From positions 3,968,001-4,032,000 of the forward strand of contig OY781105.1 in NCBI GenBank assembly GCA_963676635.1: DNA of 64,000 bases, given 5' to 3'. Below the pieces are notes generated by a model that worked only from the letters and a program-made list of their open reading frames with translations, was not told where the DNA came from and searched no databases. Every line of letters begins with the position of its first letter. Positions within the stretch are counted from its first letter, which is position 1. A program made the position numbers and the translations under genes. Positions 37,536 through 46,292 of this stretch are shown here, in pieces. This DNA comes from GCA-002708315 sp963676635 (GTDB lineage: Bacteria; Bacteroidota; Bacteroidia; Bacteroidales; F082).

Positions 37536-39452
37536 ATGATACGAGAAATAATAAATTTTGTAAAAGAACTTGAGGCAGATTACCCCGAAGTATTCGACTT
37601 TAACAAAACGCCTTCGCCAGGTTTGCACCTTTGGGTAGAATTGGATGAAGAAGGAAACTGGAAAAACAATCCGCCTGTTGAGGGCGAGGATTATGTGGTG
37701 TATGATGGAAAGGAAGAATTACAGAAGTTACATTTCAAGGCTGTTCAATATTCTGAATTTGGAAGAACAGTAGGTGGAGTAACAGACACAAATAAATGCC
37801 TCGATCTTCCTGCGAAAAAAATACATTCATGTAATCCATTCATTATTTCATTTCGAAGAAAAGAAATAATGAATGTAACAGAACGCATAAATCTGTATTT
37901 TGAGAAGGCAACTTATGTTTGTTTAGAAAAAGATGATGAGTTTGGACTTCAAAAAGCAAAAGCTTTTAAAATTAGCTTTCAGGATTACATGAGTTTTGTT
38001 CAAAGTTTGCAAATTTCGTTAACAGAGAAGAATGGCGAACAAAAAACAATTCCGTTGATTGATACCTTTAAAGACGATTTTTATATAAGCATATATTTAA
38101 ATAATATTGATTTAGAAACATATAAATTAGCACATGACAAATACTTGGAAGAAAAGATTTTTAACACTAACAAATACAACTTTTCTGATGGTGATAATGA
38201 GAATCTATATGGTTTAAGCAATTACATCAATGGAGCAAATAGCAAAAAAACATTTTTAGAGCACAAAACTGCAACTATGCATAAAGGTATTAGTGGTAGA
38301 ATACCTGCTTCTGATGCTGCTGTTTTAAATCAATTTGAAATACTTCAGTCAAATAGAGTTTTACCAAATCCCCTTCCAATTTTTATAGACAAAAACGAAT
38401 TCAAAACCACCTCGGAAATTGTAAGTATATTCAATAACGAGGGAGAACGAAAATTCTCTTACCCTCAACTTCTTAAAAAAGTTTACGAAAAAGACGAACA
38501 AAGAATTTTAGGCAATTATTATTTGCTAAACATTAGTCGCGGAGTAGTTAACGATTTTGATTTTGTATCGAAGTTTCAATATAGAATTGACATAAAAATC
38601 GAAAACTTATTTGAGGTTATGAAAAGAAAAGAACCGATACAAACCATTCCCATACACACCATTTTTGGTTTTGAAAATATTGTAGTTGTCAAGATTTTCA
38701 ACAATGCCTTAGTTACAAAATATGGAGATAAGGGGTTCGGGTATAAATATTTTGATGAAATAAAGGTAAAGGATGAAGACGGAGGCGAAAGCATGGTCAA
38801 TCTTATTTTGCGCTTTCGTAAAGCCTTTTATGATTATATCTATAAAAGCCGTAAACAGGCAATTACTTCTACCATGTTCGATGAAATTATGTTGGCCTCA
38901 ATTTTTCGTGATTTAAATCGTGACGAATTTAAAGACGGATATCATACCAAAGAAACATCAGTAAAAGAAAAGTTAAACATATGGTTTAGTCTTTACAATA
39001 ATTTTAATAATAACTCAATAAACAGAGAAAATATGAAAAGTACATTTAAAACACTTTTAGAAAAAATGGAAATGGTTGCCAACGACGACAATATTCTGAT
39101 TAATGAGAATAATGTTGGTGAATTTTTATTTGCAACCGGTCAGGTTATTTACTTTTTGCTTAGTAAAAGTAAAACAAGCAATCCAACGCATGCTTTGTTA
39201 GAACCCTTCTTGCAGAAAAGCAATGCGGTACAGTTGCAAAATGCGGTAGCAAATGCTGTTAATGTATACAAACACGAAATTAGTTTTTACAAAGACCGCT
39301 TCGAACGTTTAGCAGCACAGGTTCTTGCATTTGAGACTAATGAAAACCTTAAAAGCTATCAGCGTTACTTATTGGCCGGATATTTTGCACCGGCTGTTAT
39401 TTACAAATCAACCAAAAAGAAAGAAATTGCAGAAGAAAATAATAACAACTAA
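37536..39452 (+). CDS. cas8b: Type I-B Cascade large subunit Cas8b (Csh1/TM1802-like)
   Basis: 638 aa. The N-terminal region (DFNKTPSPGLHLWVELDEEG; CLDLPAKKIHSCNPFIISF) and length agree with Csh1/TM1802-type Cas8b, the subunit that in type I-B recognises the PAM and recruits Cas3. No zinc-finger cysteine cluster is obvious. Position between cas6 and cas7 and spacing of 11 nt on both sides support the assignment. Cas8 proteins diverge quickly, so the family call rests partly on context. Confidence 0.85.
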   Translation: MIREIINFVKELEADYPEVFDFNKTPSPGLHLWVELDEEGNWKNNPPVEGEDYVVYDGKEELQKLHFKAVQYSEFGRTVGGVTDTNKCLDLPAKKIHSCNPFIISFRRKEIMNVTERINLYFEKATYVCLEKDDEFGLQKAKAFKISFQDYMSFVQSLQISLTEKNGEQKTIPLIDTFKDDFYISIYLNNIDLETYKLAHDKYLEEKIFNTNKYNFSDGDNENLYGLSNYINGANSKKTFLEHKTATMHKGISGRIPASDAAVLNQFEILQSNRVLPNPLPIFIDKNEFKTTSEIVSIFNNEGERKFSYPQLLKKVYEKDEQRILGNYYLLNISRGVVNDFDFVSKFQYRIDIKIENLFEVMKRKEPIQTIPIHTIFGFENIVVVKIFNNALVTKYGDKGFGYKYFDEIKVKDEDGGESMVNLILRFRKAFYDYIYKSRKQAITSTMFDEIMLASIFRDLNRDEFKDGYHTKETSVKEKLNIWFSLYNNFNNNSINRENMKSTFKTLLEKMEMVANDDNILINENNVGEFLFATGQVIYFLLSKSKTSNPTHALLEPFLQKSNAVQLQNAVANAVNVYKHEISFYKDRFERLAAQVLAFETNENLKSYQRYLLAGYFAPAVIYKSTKKKEIAEENNNN

Positions 39453-39463
39453 AAAACTATATT

Positions 39464-40417
39464 ATGACAGATTTTAAAAATAGAGTATTCGGATGTGCTA
39501 TAGTAAAGGCATTAAATTCAAATTATAATGCCGATTTTTCCGGCCAACCGCGCACGTTACCTGATGGAACCGTTTATGCAACCGACAAAGCATACAAGTA
39601 TACAATAAAGAATTTCTTCAAATCGGTATATCCCGAGAATTCAATTTTTTATTTCAAATCACTTAACGAAAATTTGAATCCTATCTCACTAGACGAAACC
39701 TATAAAAAACATTTTGGAGAATTTCCGAAGGATAAAAAAACAATGAAACAAAAGGTTGCGGCGAACTTGCTTACTTGCATTGATATTCGTTTTTTCGGGG
39801 CAACATTTGCAGGAAAAACGAATATATCAATTCATGGTCCGCTGCAAATTAATCATGGAATAAATATTTGGCACGAAAACAATATTTTTTCAGAGCAAAT
39901 TACATCACCGTTTAGCAACAAATCGAACGATCCTGAAGCAGAAAAAGGGATGACAACAATTGGTCGGCAATCTAAATTGCAAGAAGGGCATTACCTTCAT
40001 CACTTTTCAATCAATCCGGGAAATCTAACTCAAGTTACTGAGCTTGTAGGCGATGAAGCGAAAGGTATTTCAATTAACGATATTGTAAAACTTAAAGTTG
40101 CAATGAGCCAGGGAGCTACTTTCTATGATTCTGCATCGAAAGCCGGCACAGACAACGAATTATTATTTTGGGTACAGCTTAATGAAGGTTCCAAATTAAT
40201 ATTACCAGCTTTCACCGATTTAATTAAAGCAAATCCGGAAAAACAAAACGGTAAAACTATTTTTGATTTTGAAAAGATTACCGAATTACTATATGGACAC
40301 GAGACCGAAATTGAAAGTGTCGAGTTATTCATAAACAACCAATCTGCAATTGCTATTAATCTCCCCAATAATTGTAGTAGCAGAGCATTGTTTGGAGCTA
40401 ACGGAACAGAAGCATGA
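39464..40417 (+). CDS. cas7: Cascade backbone protein Cas7 (type I-B)
   Basis: 317 aa RAMP protein that would polymerise along the crRNA spacer. It begins NRVFGCAIVKALNSNYNADF and contains the Cas7-typical segment LLTCIDIRFFGATFA and the following HGPLQINHGINIW region. The last 4 nt overlap the cas5 start (ATGA), indicating translational coupling. It looks intact. Confidence 0.9.
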   Translation: MTDFKNRVFGCAIVKALNSNYNADFSGQPRTLPDGTVYATDKAYKYTIKNFFKSVYPENSIFYFKSLNENLNPISLDETYKKHFGEFPKDKKTMKQKVAANLLTCIDIRFFGATFAGKTNISIHGPLQINHGINIWHENNIFSEQITSPFSNKSNDPEAEKGMTTIGRQSKLQEGHYLHHFSINPGNLTQVTELVGDEAKGISINDIVKLKVAMSQGATFYDSASKAGTDNELLFWVQLNEGSKLILPAFTDLIKANPEKQNGKTIFDFEKITELLYGHETEIESVELFINNQSAIAINLPNNCSSRALFGANGTEA

Positions 40418-41223
40418 AACAGCTAATCTCATTCGATTTATTTGCCGATATGGGGTTTTTGAAAAAGCCGGATATTAACGAAAATATTTATCTTACCTAT
40501 AATATGATGCACAAGCCCTGCGTGCTTGGTATTTTGGGGGCTATTACAGGTCTTGAAGGCTTTCGAAAAAACAATGAATTGCCAGAATATTACATAAAAC
40601 TAAACCATATTCCTATTGGCATTAAACCAATCGGGAAAGGATGTGAAAATGGAAATTTTAGCAAAAATGTTACTACATATACGAATACTATTGGTTTTGC
40701 AAATTCCGATGGCAATCTTATTGTTTCAGAGCAAACCCTAATCAATCCAGCATACCGCATTTTCCTTTTACTTGACACCGAGCAAAAATACGAGAAAATG
40801 CTTTATGAACGTATCCATAACCAGGAAGCTGAATTTATTCCCTATTTAGGGAAGAACGATTATTCGGCGTGGTGGTGCAAAGAAAGCGTTATTGATTATC
40901 AGATAGTCGATGACAATTTCGATAACGATTATAAAGTAGAAACTGTTTTTATAAAACAAAAAGCAGTTATTGACAGTGTTTCAGATGATGCAGATGGTGA
41001 TATTTTTAGCATGGATTTCGATATTTCTCAGTTTGGCAGTTTTGTATATTTCGAAAAACTACCAACAGAATATTGCACAAAACTCTACCAATATAAATAC
41101 GCAGATTTCGCATTGACTGATTCAAAACTAAAAGCCGGTTCTCTGCCAAAGGAATCTTTATATCACATAAAAGAAACTAACAGAGACAATGTAGAAATTG
41201 AAATTATTGTACAGTTAAATTAA
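40414..41223 (+). CDS. cas5: Cascade subunit Cas5 (type I-B)
   Basis: 269 aa. The N-terminus LISFDLFADMGFLKKPDIN followed by the MMHKPCVLGILGAITGL segment is the Cas5 pattern for binding the crRNA 5' tag. Overlaps cas7 by 4 nt. A 28-bp perfect palindrome separates it from cas3. Confidence 0.9.
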   Translation: MKQLISFDLFADMGFLKKPDINENIYLTYNMMHKPCVLGILGAITGLEGFRKNNELPEYYIKLNHIPIGIKPIGKGCENGNFSKNVTTYTNTIGFANSDGNLIVSEQTLINPAYRIFLLLDTEQKYEKMLYERIHNQEAEFIPYLGKNDYSAWWCKESVIDYQIVDDNFDNDYKVETVFIKQKAVIDSVSDDADGDIFSMDFDISQFGSFVYFEKLPTEYCTKLYQYKYADFALTDSKLKAGSLPKESLYHIKETNRDNVEIEIIVQLN

Positions 41224-41230
41224 TCATAAA

Positions 41231-41258
41231 CCCTGACAGGTTTCGAAACCTGTCAGGG
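41231..41258. repeat. 28-bp perfect palindrome between cas5 and cas3
   Basis: CCCTGACAGGTTTC and its exact reverse complement meet without a loop. There is no following T-run, so it is not a standard terminator. Similar GACAGG...CCTGTC hairpins are scattered in many Bacteroidota genomes. In the transcript it could protect the upstream Cascade mRNA from exonucleases or lower cas3 expression (inference). Confidence 0.9.
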
Positions 41259-41275
41259 GTAAATTCCTTAATAAG

Positions 41276-44014
41276 GTGGACAGTTATAATAACATATTAA
41301 AAGACACAAAAAGATATCTGGCTCACTTACCAAAAACAAACGAACAGAAAAAAGCAGAAACTTTATTGGAGCATTCCGAATTAGTTATAAATTATACTAA
41401 AAGACTTTGCAAAGAGTTTAGATTACAAGAAACCATTAATACTTTAATTGCTAATTCTGTTCATAGTGATGTTTCTTCGGGACTCAAGCGACAAGTGCTT
41501 GATTTCTTTTTCGATAGTATTTATTTTCACGATTTGGGAAAAATTAATCCAAATTTTCAGCTCAAAAAGATGGAAAATTCAAGATTCAAACAAAAGCAAC
41601 TTGAATTTGGAAGTGACCATTCTTATCCCGGAGCATTAATGTATATCGATATTAATTTGACTTCGATAATTGAAAATAAAACCTTGAACCAAAATGAAAA
41701 ACTAACTGCAATTATTTTTCTCTTTCTATTTTCTTTTCAAATTACAAAACATCACAGTCCTTTTTTATCGGCTGCAATTCAACACATATATAAACGGTTG
41801 AATTTTTCTGATGAAGAAGAGAAAATAAATCTTAAACAAGTTCAATCCCTTTTAAAAGAATTAGAAGGAATTGAATCCTCAAAATACTGGGAATTAATTT
41901 CTAAATACGATGAAAAAACCAATAATTCATGGATAAAACTTCAGGTAAAAAGATATTTTGAAACAAATGAAAAACAAAAAATTTCCCCATTTCCTCTTTT
42001 TGCCCTCCTAAAACTCCACTATTCATTACTTACTGCTTCCGATTATTTGGCAACTACTCATTATATGAATAACTGGAATTCCCCGTTACAAGATTTCGGA
42101 ACAATCAGCAATGAATTAAGAAAGCGTATTGTTAAAAACGTTCGAACTACTAAAGAATATAACAAAACTGTTTTCGAAGTTTTAAACAATTATCAATTTA
42201 CTTATCCAACATATTCTTCAAACAAAAATTTGAACCGGTTACGGCAAGAACTTTCGGTTGAAGTAATTCAAAATATCCGCAGCAACAAGGATAAAAAAGT
42301 ATTTTACATTGAAGCACCTACAGGAGGAGGAAAAACAAACCTATCGATGCTGGCTGCTGCCGAATTGCTCGAACAAAATCAAGGAATTAGCAACCTGTAT
42401 TATGTTTTTCCTTTTACAACCTTAATTACACAAACTTTTGATGCTGTAAAAGAAACAATGGGATTGGATGAAGACGAAATTATTCAATTACATTCAAAAG
42501 AAGGATTTAAGGAAAAAACGGAAGGTGAATACGGACAGGAAAAGAAAAGTTATATCGATTATTTATTTCTGAATTACCCTGTGGCACTAATGTCGCACGT
42601 TAAATTTTTTGATATTCTAAAAACCAATGGAAAAGAGAGCAACTATCTTTTACACCGCTTAGCTAACTCAGTAGTTGTGATTGATGAATTACAATCTTAT
42701 CCTCCAAAAATATGGGACAAGCTCATTTATATCATTCAAAACTACGCTAATTATTTTAACATCCGTTTTATCCTGATGTCGGCTACTTTGCCCAAACTGG
42801 ATAAGCTTTCGAATGTTGCCAGAGATATTTGTTATCTGACTAAAAACAAAGAGCAATTCTTTCCAAACCCAAATTTCTGTAATCGTGTTGAGTTCGATTT
42901 CTCATTGTTGGAATGGGCTGTTCCTGAAAAGGAGGAAAAAGCTGATTATCTGAATCGGCTCGGTGAGTTTGTTGTGGAAAAATCAAAAAATTATGCCCAA
43001 GGAAATGACAAGTACCCTGATAGCGTTTTTACCATTATCGAATTTATTTACAAACAAACAGCTACGGAGTTTTATTCAGTAATCAAGCAACTTGCTGATG
43101 GATTCTTCGATGAAATATTTGTTTTATCAGGAACCATTTTAGAATCGCGACGAAAAGAAATAATTCATTACCTGAAGAATCCTAAAAATCGCGACAAGAA
43201 GATAATTGTTATTACCACACAAGTTGTTGAAGCAGGTGTGGATATTGATATGGATTTGGGGTTTAAAGATAAATCGTTGGTGGATAGCGATGAGCAGCTA
43301 GCAGGTCGTATTAACAGAAATGTGAATAAACCTGCATGCAAATTATTTCTCTTTAATTGCGATAATGCCGAGGTTCTGTATAAAGGAGATGACCGCTTTG
43401 TACTCCTTCAAAACGAATTATCAGAGATGGGTAATCAAATACTTAAATCGAAAGATTTTGACAAGTTGTACGATGAAGTGATGCGAAAAATCGATAAGAA
43501 AAATAAGCGTGTATTTCAACAAGGTTTTACCAATTTTCAAGAAAATATAAAAATGCTAAATTTTCCTGAAGTCGACAGAGATTTTAGAATCATTAATCAA
43601 CAAAATACGTCTGTATTTGTGCCAATAAACATCGATGTTTTTGTACCTGGAACTAAAGATGCAGAAAGAAATTTTTCTGAAAAAGAAATCAATTTTCTGA
43701 GTAAATACAATATCGTTTTGCCAAGCGATACTCAAGTAAGTGGTAAAAAAGTTTTTGATTTATATGAGCAACTTATAAAACAAGAAAATTGTGATTTTAT
43801 AGCAGCAAAAACAGAAATAAAAAGACTTCAGGGTATAATGAGTAAATTTATTTTTTCACTTATGACTCAGTCGAAAAGCTTGGAAAAATTAATAGCTGAG
43901 GTTAGAGGTGAAATGCGCATGGGGATGTACTACTTGAGTCATTGGGAAGAAGACAAAATATATAATTATAAATTTGGTTTAATCGAAAAAAACGAACCTG
44001 CAATACTTTTATAA
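41276..44014 (+). CDS. cas3: CRISPR nuclease-helicase Cas3 (HD plus SF2 helicase)
   Basis: 912 aa. The N-terminal HD nuclease domain contains YFHDLGKINPNFQ (about residues 82-94) and later KHHSPFL. The SF2 helicase domain contains Walker A APTGGGKTN (about 344-352), motif II VVIDELQSYPPK, motif III MSATLP and motif VI-like LAGRINRNVNK. It is recruited by Cascade to unwind and degrade target DNA. The start is GTG 41276; no in-frame ATG precedes the conserved region. HD and helicase are fused and intact, so interference should be functional. Confidence 0.93.
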   Translation: MDSYNNILKDTKRYLAHLPKTNEQKKAETLLEHSELVINYTKRLCKEFRLQETINTLIANSVHSDVSSGLKRQVLDFFFDSIYFHDLGKINPNFQLKKMENSRFKQKQLEFGSDHSYPGALMYIDINLTSIIENKTLNQNEKLTAIIFLFLFSFQITKHHSPFLSAAIQHIYKRLNFSDEEEKINLKQVQSLLKELEGIESSKYWELISKYDEKTNNSWIKLQVKRYFETNEKQKISPFPLFALLKLHYSLLTASDYLATTHYMNNWNSPLQDFGTISNELRKRIVKNVRTTKEYNKTVFEVLNNYQFTYPTYSSNKNLNRLRQELSVEVIQNIRSNKDKKVFYIEAPTGGGKTNLSMLAAAELLEQNQGISNLYYVFPFTTLITQTFDAVKETMGLDEDEIIQLHSKEGFKEKTEGEYGQEKKSYIDYLFLNYPVALMSHVKFFDILKTNGKESNYLLHRLANSVVVIDELQSYPPKIWDKLIYIIQNYANYFNIRFILMSATLPKLDKLSNVARDICYLTKNKEQFFPNPNFCNRVEFDFSLLEWAVPEKEEKADYLNRLGEFVVEKSKNYAQGNDKYPDSVFTIIEFIYKQTATEFYSVIKQLADGFFDEIFVLSGTILESRRKEIIHYLKNPKNRDKKIIVITTQVVEAGVDIDMDLGFKDKSLVDSDEQLAGRINRNVNKPACKLFLFNCDNAEVLYKGDDRFVLLQNELSEMGNQILKSKDFDKLYDEVMRKIDKKNKRVFQQGFTNFQENIKMLNFPEVDRDFRIINQQNTSVFVPINIDVFVPGTKDAERNFSEKEINFLSKYNIVLPSDTQVSGKKVFDLYEQLIKQENCDFIAAKTEIKRLQGIMSKFIFSLMTQSKSLEKLIAEVRGEMRMGMYYLSHWEEDKIYNYKFGLIEKNEPAILL

Positions 44015-44021
44015 TATCACT

Positions 44022-44525
44022 ATGCAAGTAACTGGAACACATATCCATTACTATTTTAATTGCCACCGCCAATTATGGCTTTTTGCCAATGGAATAAACA
44101 TGGAACATACTTCTGAAGATGTATCTTCTGGGAAACTGATTCATGAAAATTCATATAAGAATAGAATCGAAAGATTTAAAGAAATTGAAATAGGTCCGAT
44201 TAAAATTGATTATTTTGATCATAAAAACAAAGTGATCCACGAAGTTAAGAAATCGAGTAAACTTAAGGAATCACATGTTTGGCAGGTAAAATACTATATA
44301 TACATATTTGAACAAAAAGGTATTAACAACGTAACTGGAGAATTAGAATATCCCAAAGAACGCTTAATAGAAGAAGTTATATTGAAAGATTATGATAGAA
44401 ATTATTTGCAAGAATTAATAGTAAAAATTGAAGGTCTAATTCATTCAAATATTTGTCCCAAAACTATTGACTTAACTAGATGTAAAAATTGTAGTTATTT
44501 TGATTTCTGCTATTATAAAGATTAA
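44022..44525 (+). CDS. cas4: CRISPR-associated exonuclease Cas4
   Basis: 167 aa, RecB-like nuclease. C14 (FNCHRQLW) together with C154, C157 and C163 of the C-terminal CKNCSYFDFC region would bind an iron-sulphur cluster. GKLIHENS and IHEVKKSSK are the nuclease motifs. Cas4 processes prespacers and helps choose the PAM and orientation with Cas1-Cas2. It begins 8 nt after the cas3 stop. Confidence 0.92.
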   Translation: MQVTGTHIHYYFNCHRQLWLFANGINMEHTSEDVSSGKLIHENSYKNRIERFKEIEIGPIKIDYFDHKNKVIHEVKKSSKLKESHVWQVKYYIYIFEQKGINNVTGELEYPKERLIEEVILKDYDRNYLQELIVKIEGLIHSNICPKTIDLTRCKNCSYFDFCYYKD

Positions 44526-44795
44526 CAAATTATTCCTAACCTAAGTATTGGATACATTATCCAATATTTATCTCATATTCGAGCATAATTTTTTGAAGAA
44601 CTATTGAGATAAAGTTTAAGAAATAAGATGGGCTAATTATCGATGTTCATACGAAAACAACACAAATGCCCAATTTACGCCCTTACAACCCATCAATATT
44701 GATTACTATACAATCTTCATCTTCGGCACTTATCTGTCACATTTGTGTTATTCTGAGCATCAGTCTTTTGCCGAACTCAGGTTAATAATATAATT
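44526..44795. other. Gap between cas4 and cas1 with no gene
   Basis: 270 bp without a supported ORF, larger than the other gaps in the cas operon. No TAnnTTTG match was found, but the size of the gap would allow a separate promoter for the adaptation genes cas1-cas2. Confidence 0.5.
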
Positions 44796-45800
44796 ATGAA
44801 ACGTACTTACTATCTATTTAATCCTGGCCGATTACAACGTCGTGATAATACATTAAAGTTTACACCGTATGACAAAGACGGAAAAGAAGAAAAACCACGT
44901 TACCTTCCTGTGGAGAATATTGCTGAACTGGTTTGTTTTGGGAACTTGGATTCAAATTCTGCAATGTATAATTTTCTTGGAAAGCACCAAATCCCTGTGC
45001 ACTTTTTTGATTATTATGAAAATTATTCAGGTTCTTTTATGCCAAGAGATGGACTGCTTTCAGGAAAAGTTCTTCTTGCGCAAGTATCATTCAATAAGAG
45101 TAAAAGAAAAAGATTGAGATTAGCTCAGTTGTTGATTGATGGTGCTTCATTTAATATGAGAAAAAATATTCACTATTATGAAAATAGAGGAAAAGAACTT
45201 TCTAATCATATTAAGGCTATTGATAAGTATCGTACAAAGATTATAGAAACTAAAAATATTAATGAGTTGATGGGTATTGAAGGAAATATCCGAAAAGTTT
45301 ATTATGATGCTTTCGAATATATAATTAATTTATATTCAATGGATGGGCGTAGCAGTAGACCTCCAAAGAACGAAGTTAATGCACTTATATCATTTGGTAA
45401 TATGATGTGTTATTCTCAGTGTTTAAGATCTATACATCAAACACAATTAAATCCAACTATATCATTTTTACATGAACCTGGCGAAAGACGGTTTTCGCTT
45501 TCTTTGGATATTGCTGAAATATTTAAACCTATAATTGTTGATAGGCTTATTTTTCGTATGATGAATAAGAAAGAAATTCAGGAAAAGGATTTCGAAAAAA
45601 GCATTAATAGAATTATTTTAAAGGATAAAGGCAAAAAAAAATTTGTTAATGGTTGGGAAGAAAAGCTAAATACAACAATTAAACACCGATCACTTAATAG
45701 AGATGTAAGCTATAAACACTTAATTAAATTGGAATGTTATAAGCTGATTAAGCATATACTTGAAATTGAAAATTACAAACCACTTAAAATGTATTGGTAA
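44796..45800 (+). CDS. cas1: CRISPR integrase Cas1 (type I-B)
   Basis: 334 aa. Conserved metal-binding regions are visible: GIEGNIRKVYYDAF (Glu), FLHEPGERRFSLSLDIAEIFKP (His and Asp). Cas1 with Cas2 inserts new spacers at the leader end. The start sequence MKRTYYLFNPGRLQRRDNTL fits type I-B Cas1 proteins. Intact; cas2 starts 2 nt after its stop codon. Confidence 0.95.
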   Translation: MKRTYYLFNPGRLQRRDNTLKFTPYDKDGKEEKPRYLPVENIAELVCFGNLDSNSAMYNFLGKHQIPVHFFDYYENYSGSFMPRDGLLSGKVLLAQVSFNKSKRKRLRLAQLLIDGASFNMRKNIHYYENRGKELSNHIKAIDKYRTKIIETKNINELMGIEGNIRKVYYDAFEYIINLYSMDGRSSRPPKNEVNALISFGNMMCYSQCLRSIHQTQLNPTISFLHEPGERRFSLSLDIAEIFKPIIVDRLIFRMMNKKEIQEKDFEKSINRIILKDKGKKKFVNGWEEKLNTTIKHRSLNRDVSYKHLIKLECYKLIKHILEIENYKPLKMYW

Positions 45801-45801
45801 A

Positions 45802-46065
45802 ATGTACGTAATACTTGTTTATGATATTGGAGAAAGAAGAGTAGGAAAGATGCTTAAATTATGCAGAAGATATCTATTTTGGATACAAAATTCAGTATTT
45901 GAGGGTGAAATTACAGATTCAAAATTCATTGAATTAAAAACAAAAGCACTGCAAATTATGGATGTTGGATTTGATAGTTTAATTATTTTCAAGACAAGAC
46001 AGGAAAAATGGTTGGAAAAGGAAGTTGTAGGTAAAGAAAAGCAGTCTACAGATAATATTTTATGA
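45802..46065 (+). CDS. cas2: CRISPR adaptation protein Cas2
   Basis: 87 aa. The start MYVILVYDIGERRVGKMLK carries the conserved Asp of the first beta strand; the ferredoxin-like fold continues with RRYLFWIQNSVFEGEIT. Cas2 forms the structural core of the Cas1-Cas2 integrase. ATG 45802 is chosen because the longer frame from 45760 would overlap cas1. Confidence 0.95.
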   Translation: MYVILVYDIGERRVGKMLKLCRRYLFWIQNSVFEGEITDSKFIELKTKALQIMDVGFDSLIIFKTRQEKWLEKEVVGKEKQSTDNIL

Positions 46066-46292
46066 TTATTAGTTGTCGAACAAGCACAATTTTTATTCTT
46101 TTTAGATATTTTCGCTTTTGTGAATTTAGGTTATAGTTTGTTAATAACCATAGATACAATAATTTATCCATAGTCGTCGAAACTCCATAAAAAAACAATA
46201 ATCGTAATTCGACGATTTAATAGAGATTTTATGTAATATTGCAGTTTTATAATAAGCTGTAAATCAAGATAGATACTTGTAAGACTTGACGG
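46066..46292 (+). promoter_or_regulatory. CRISPR leader
   Basis: 227 bp, AT-rich and gene-free, between cas2 and the first repeat, so it should carry the array promoter and Cas1-Cas2 docking site. It contains three GTCGAA/TTCGAC-related words (near 46077, 46175 and 46208), one pair forming AATCG...CGATT, possible recognition sites. Confidence 0.8.
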
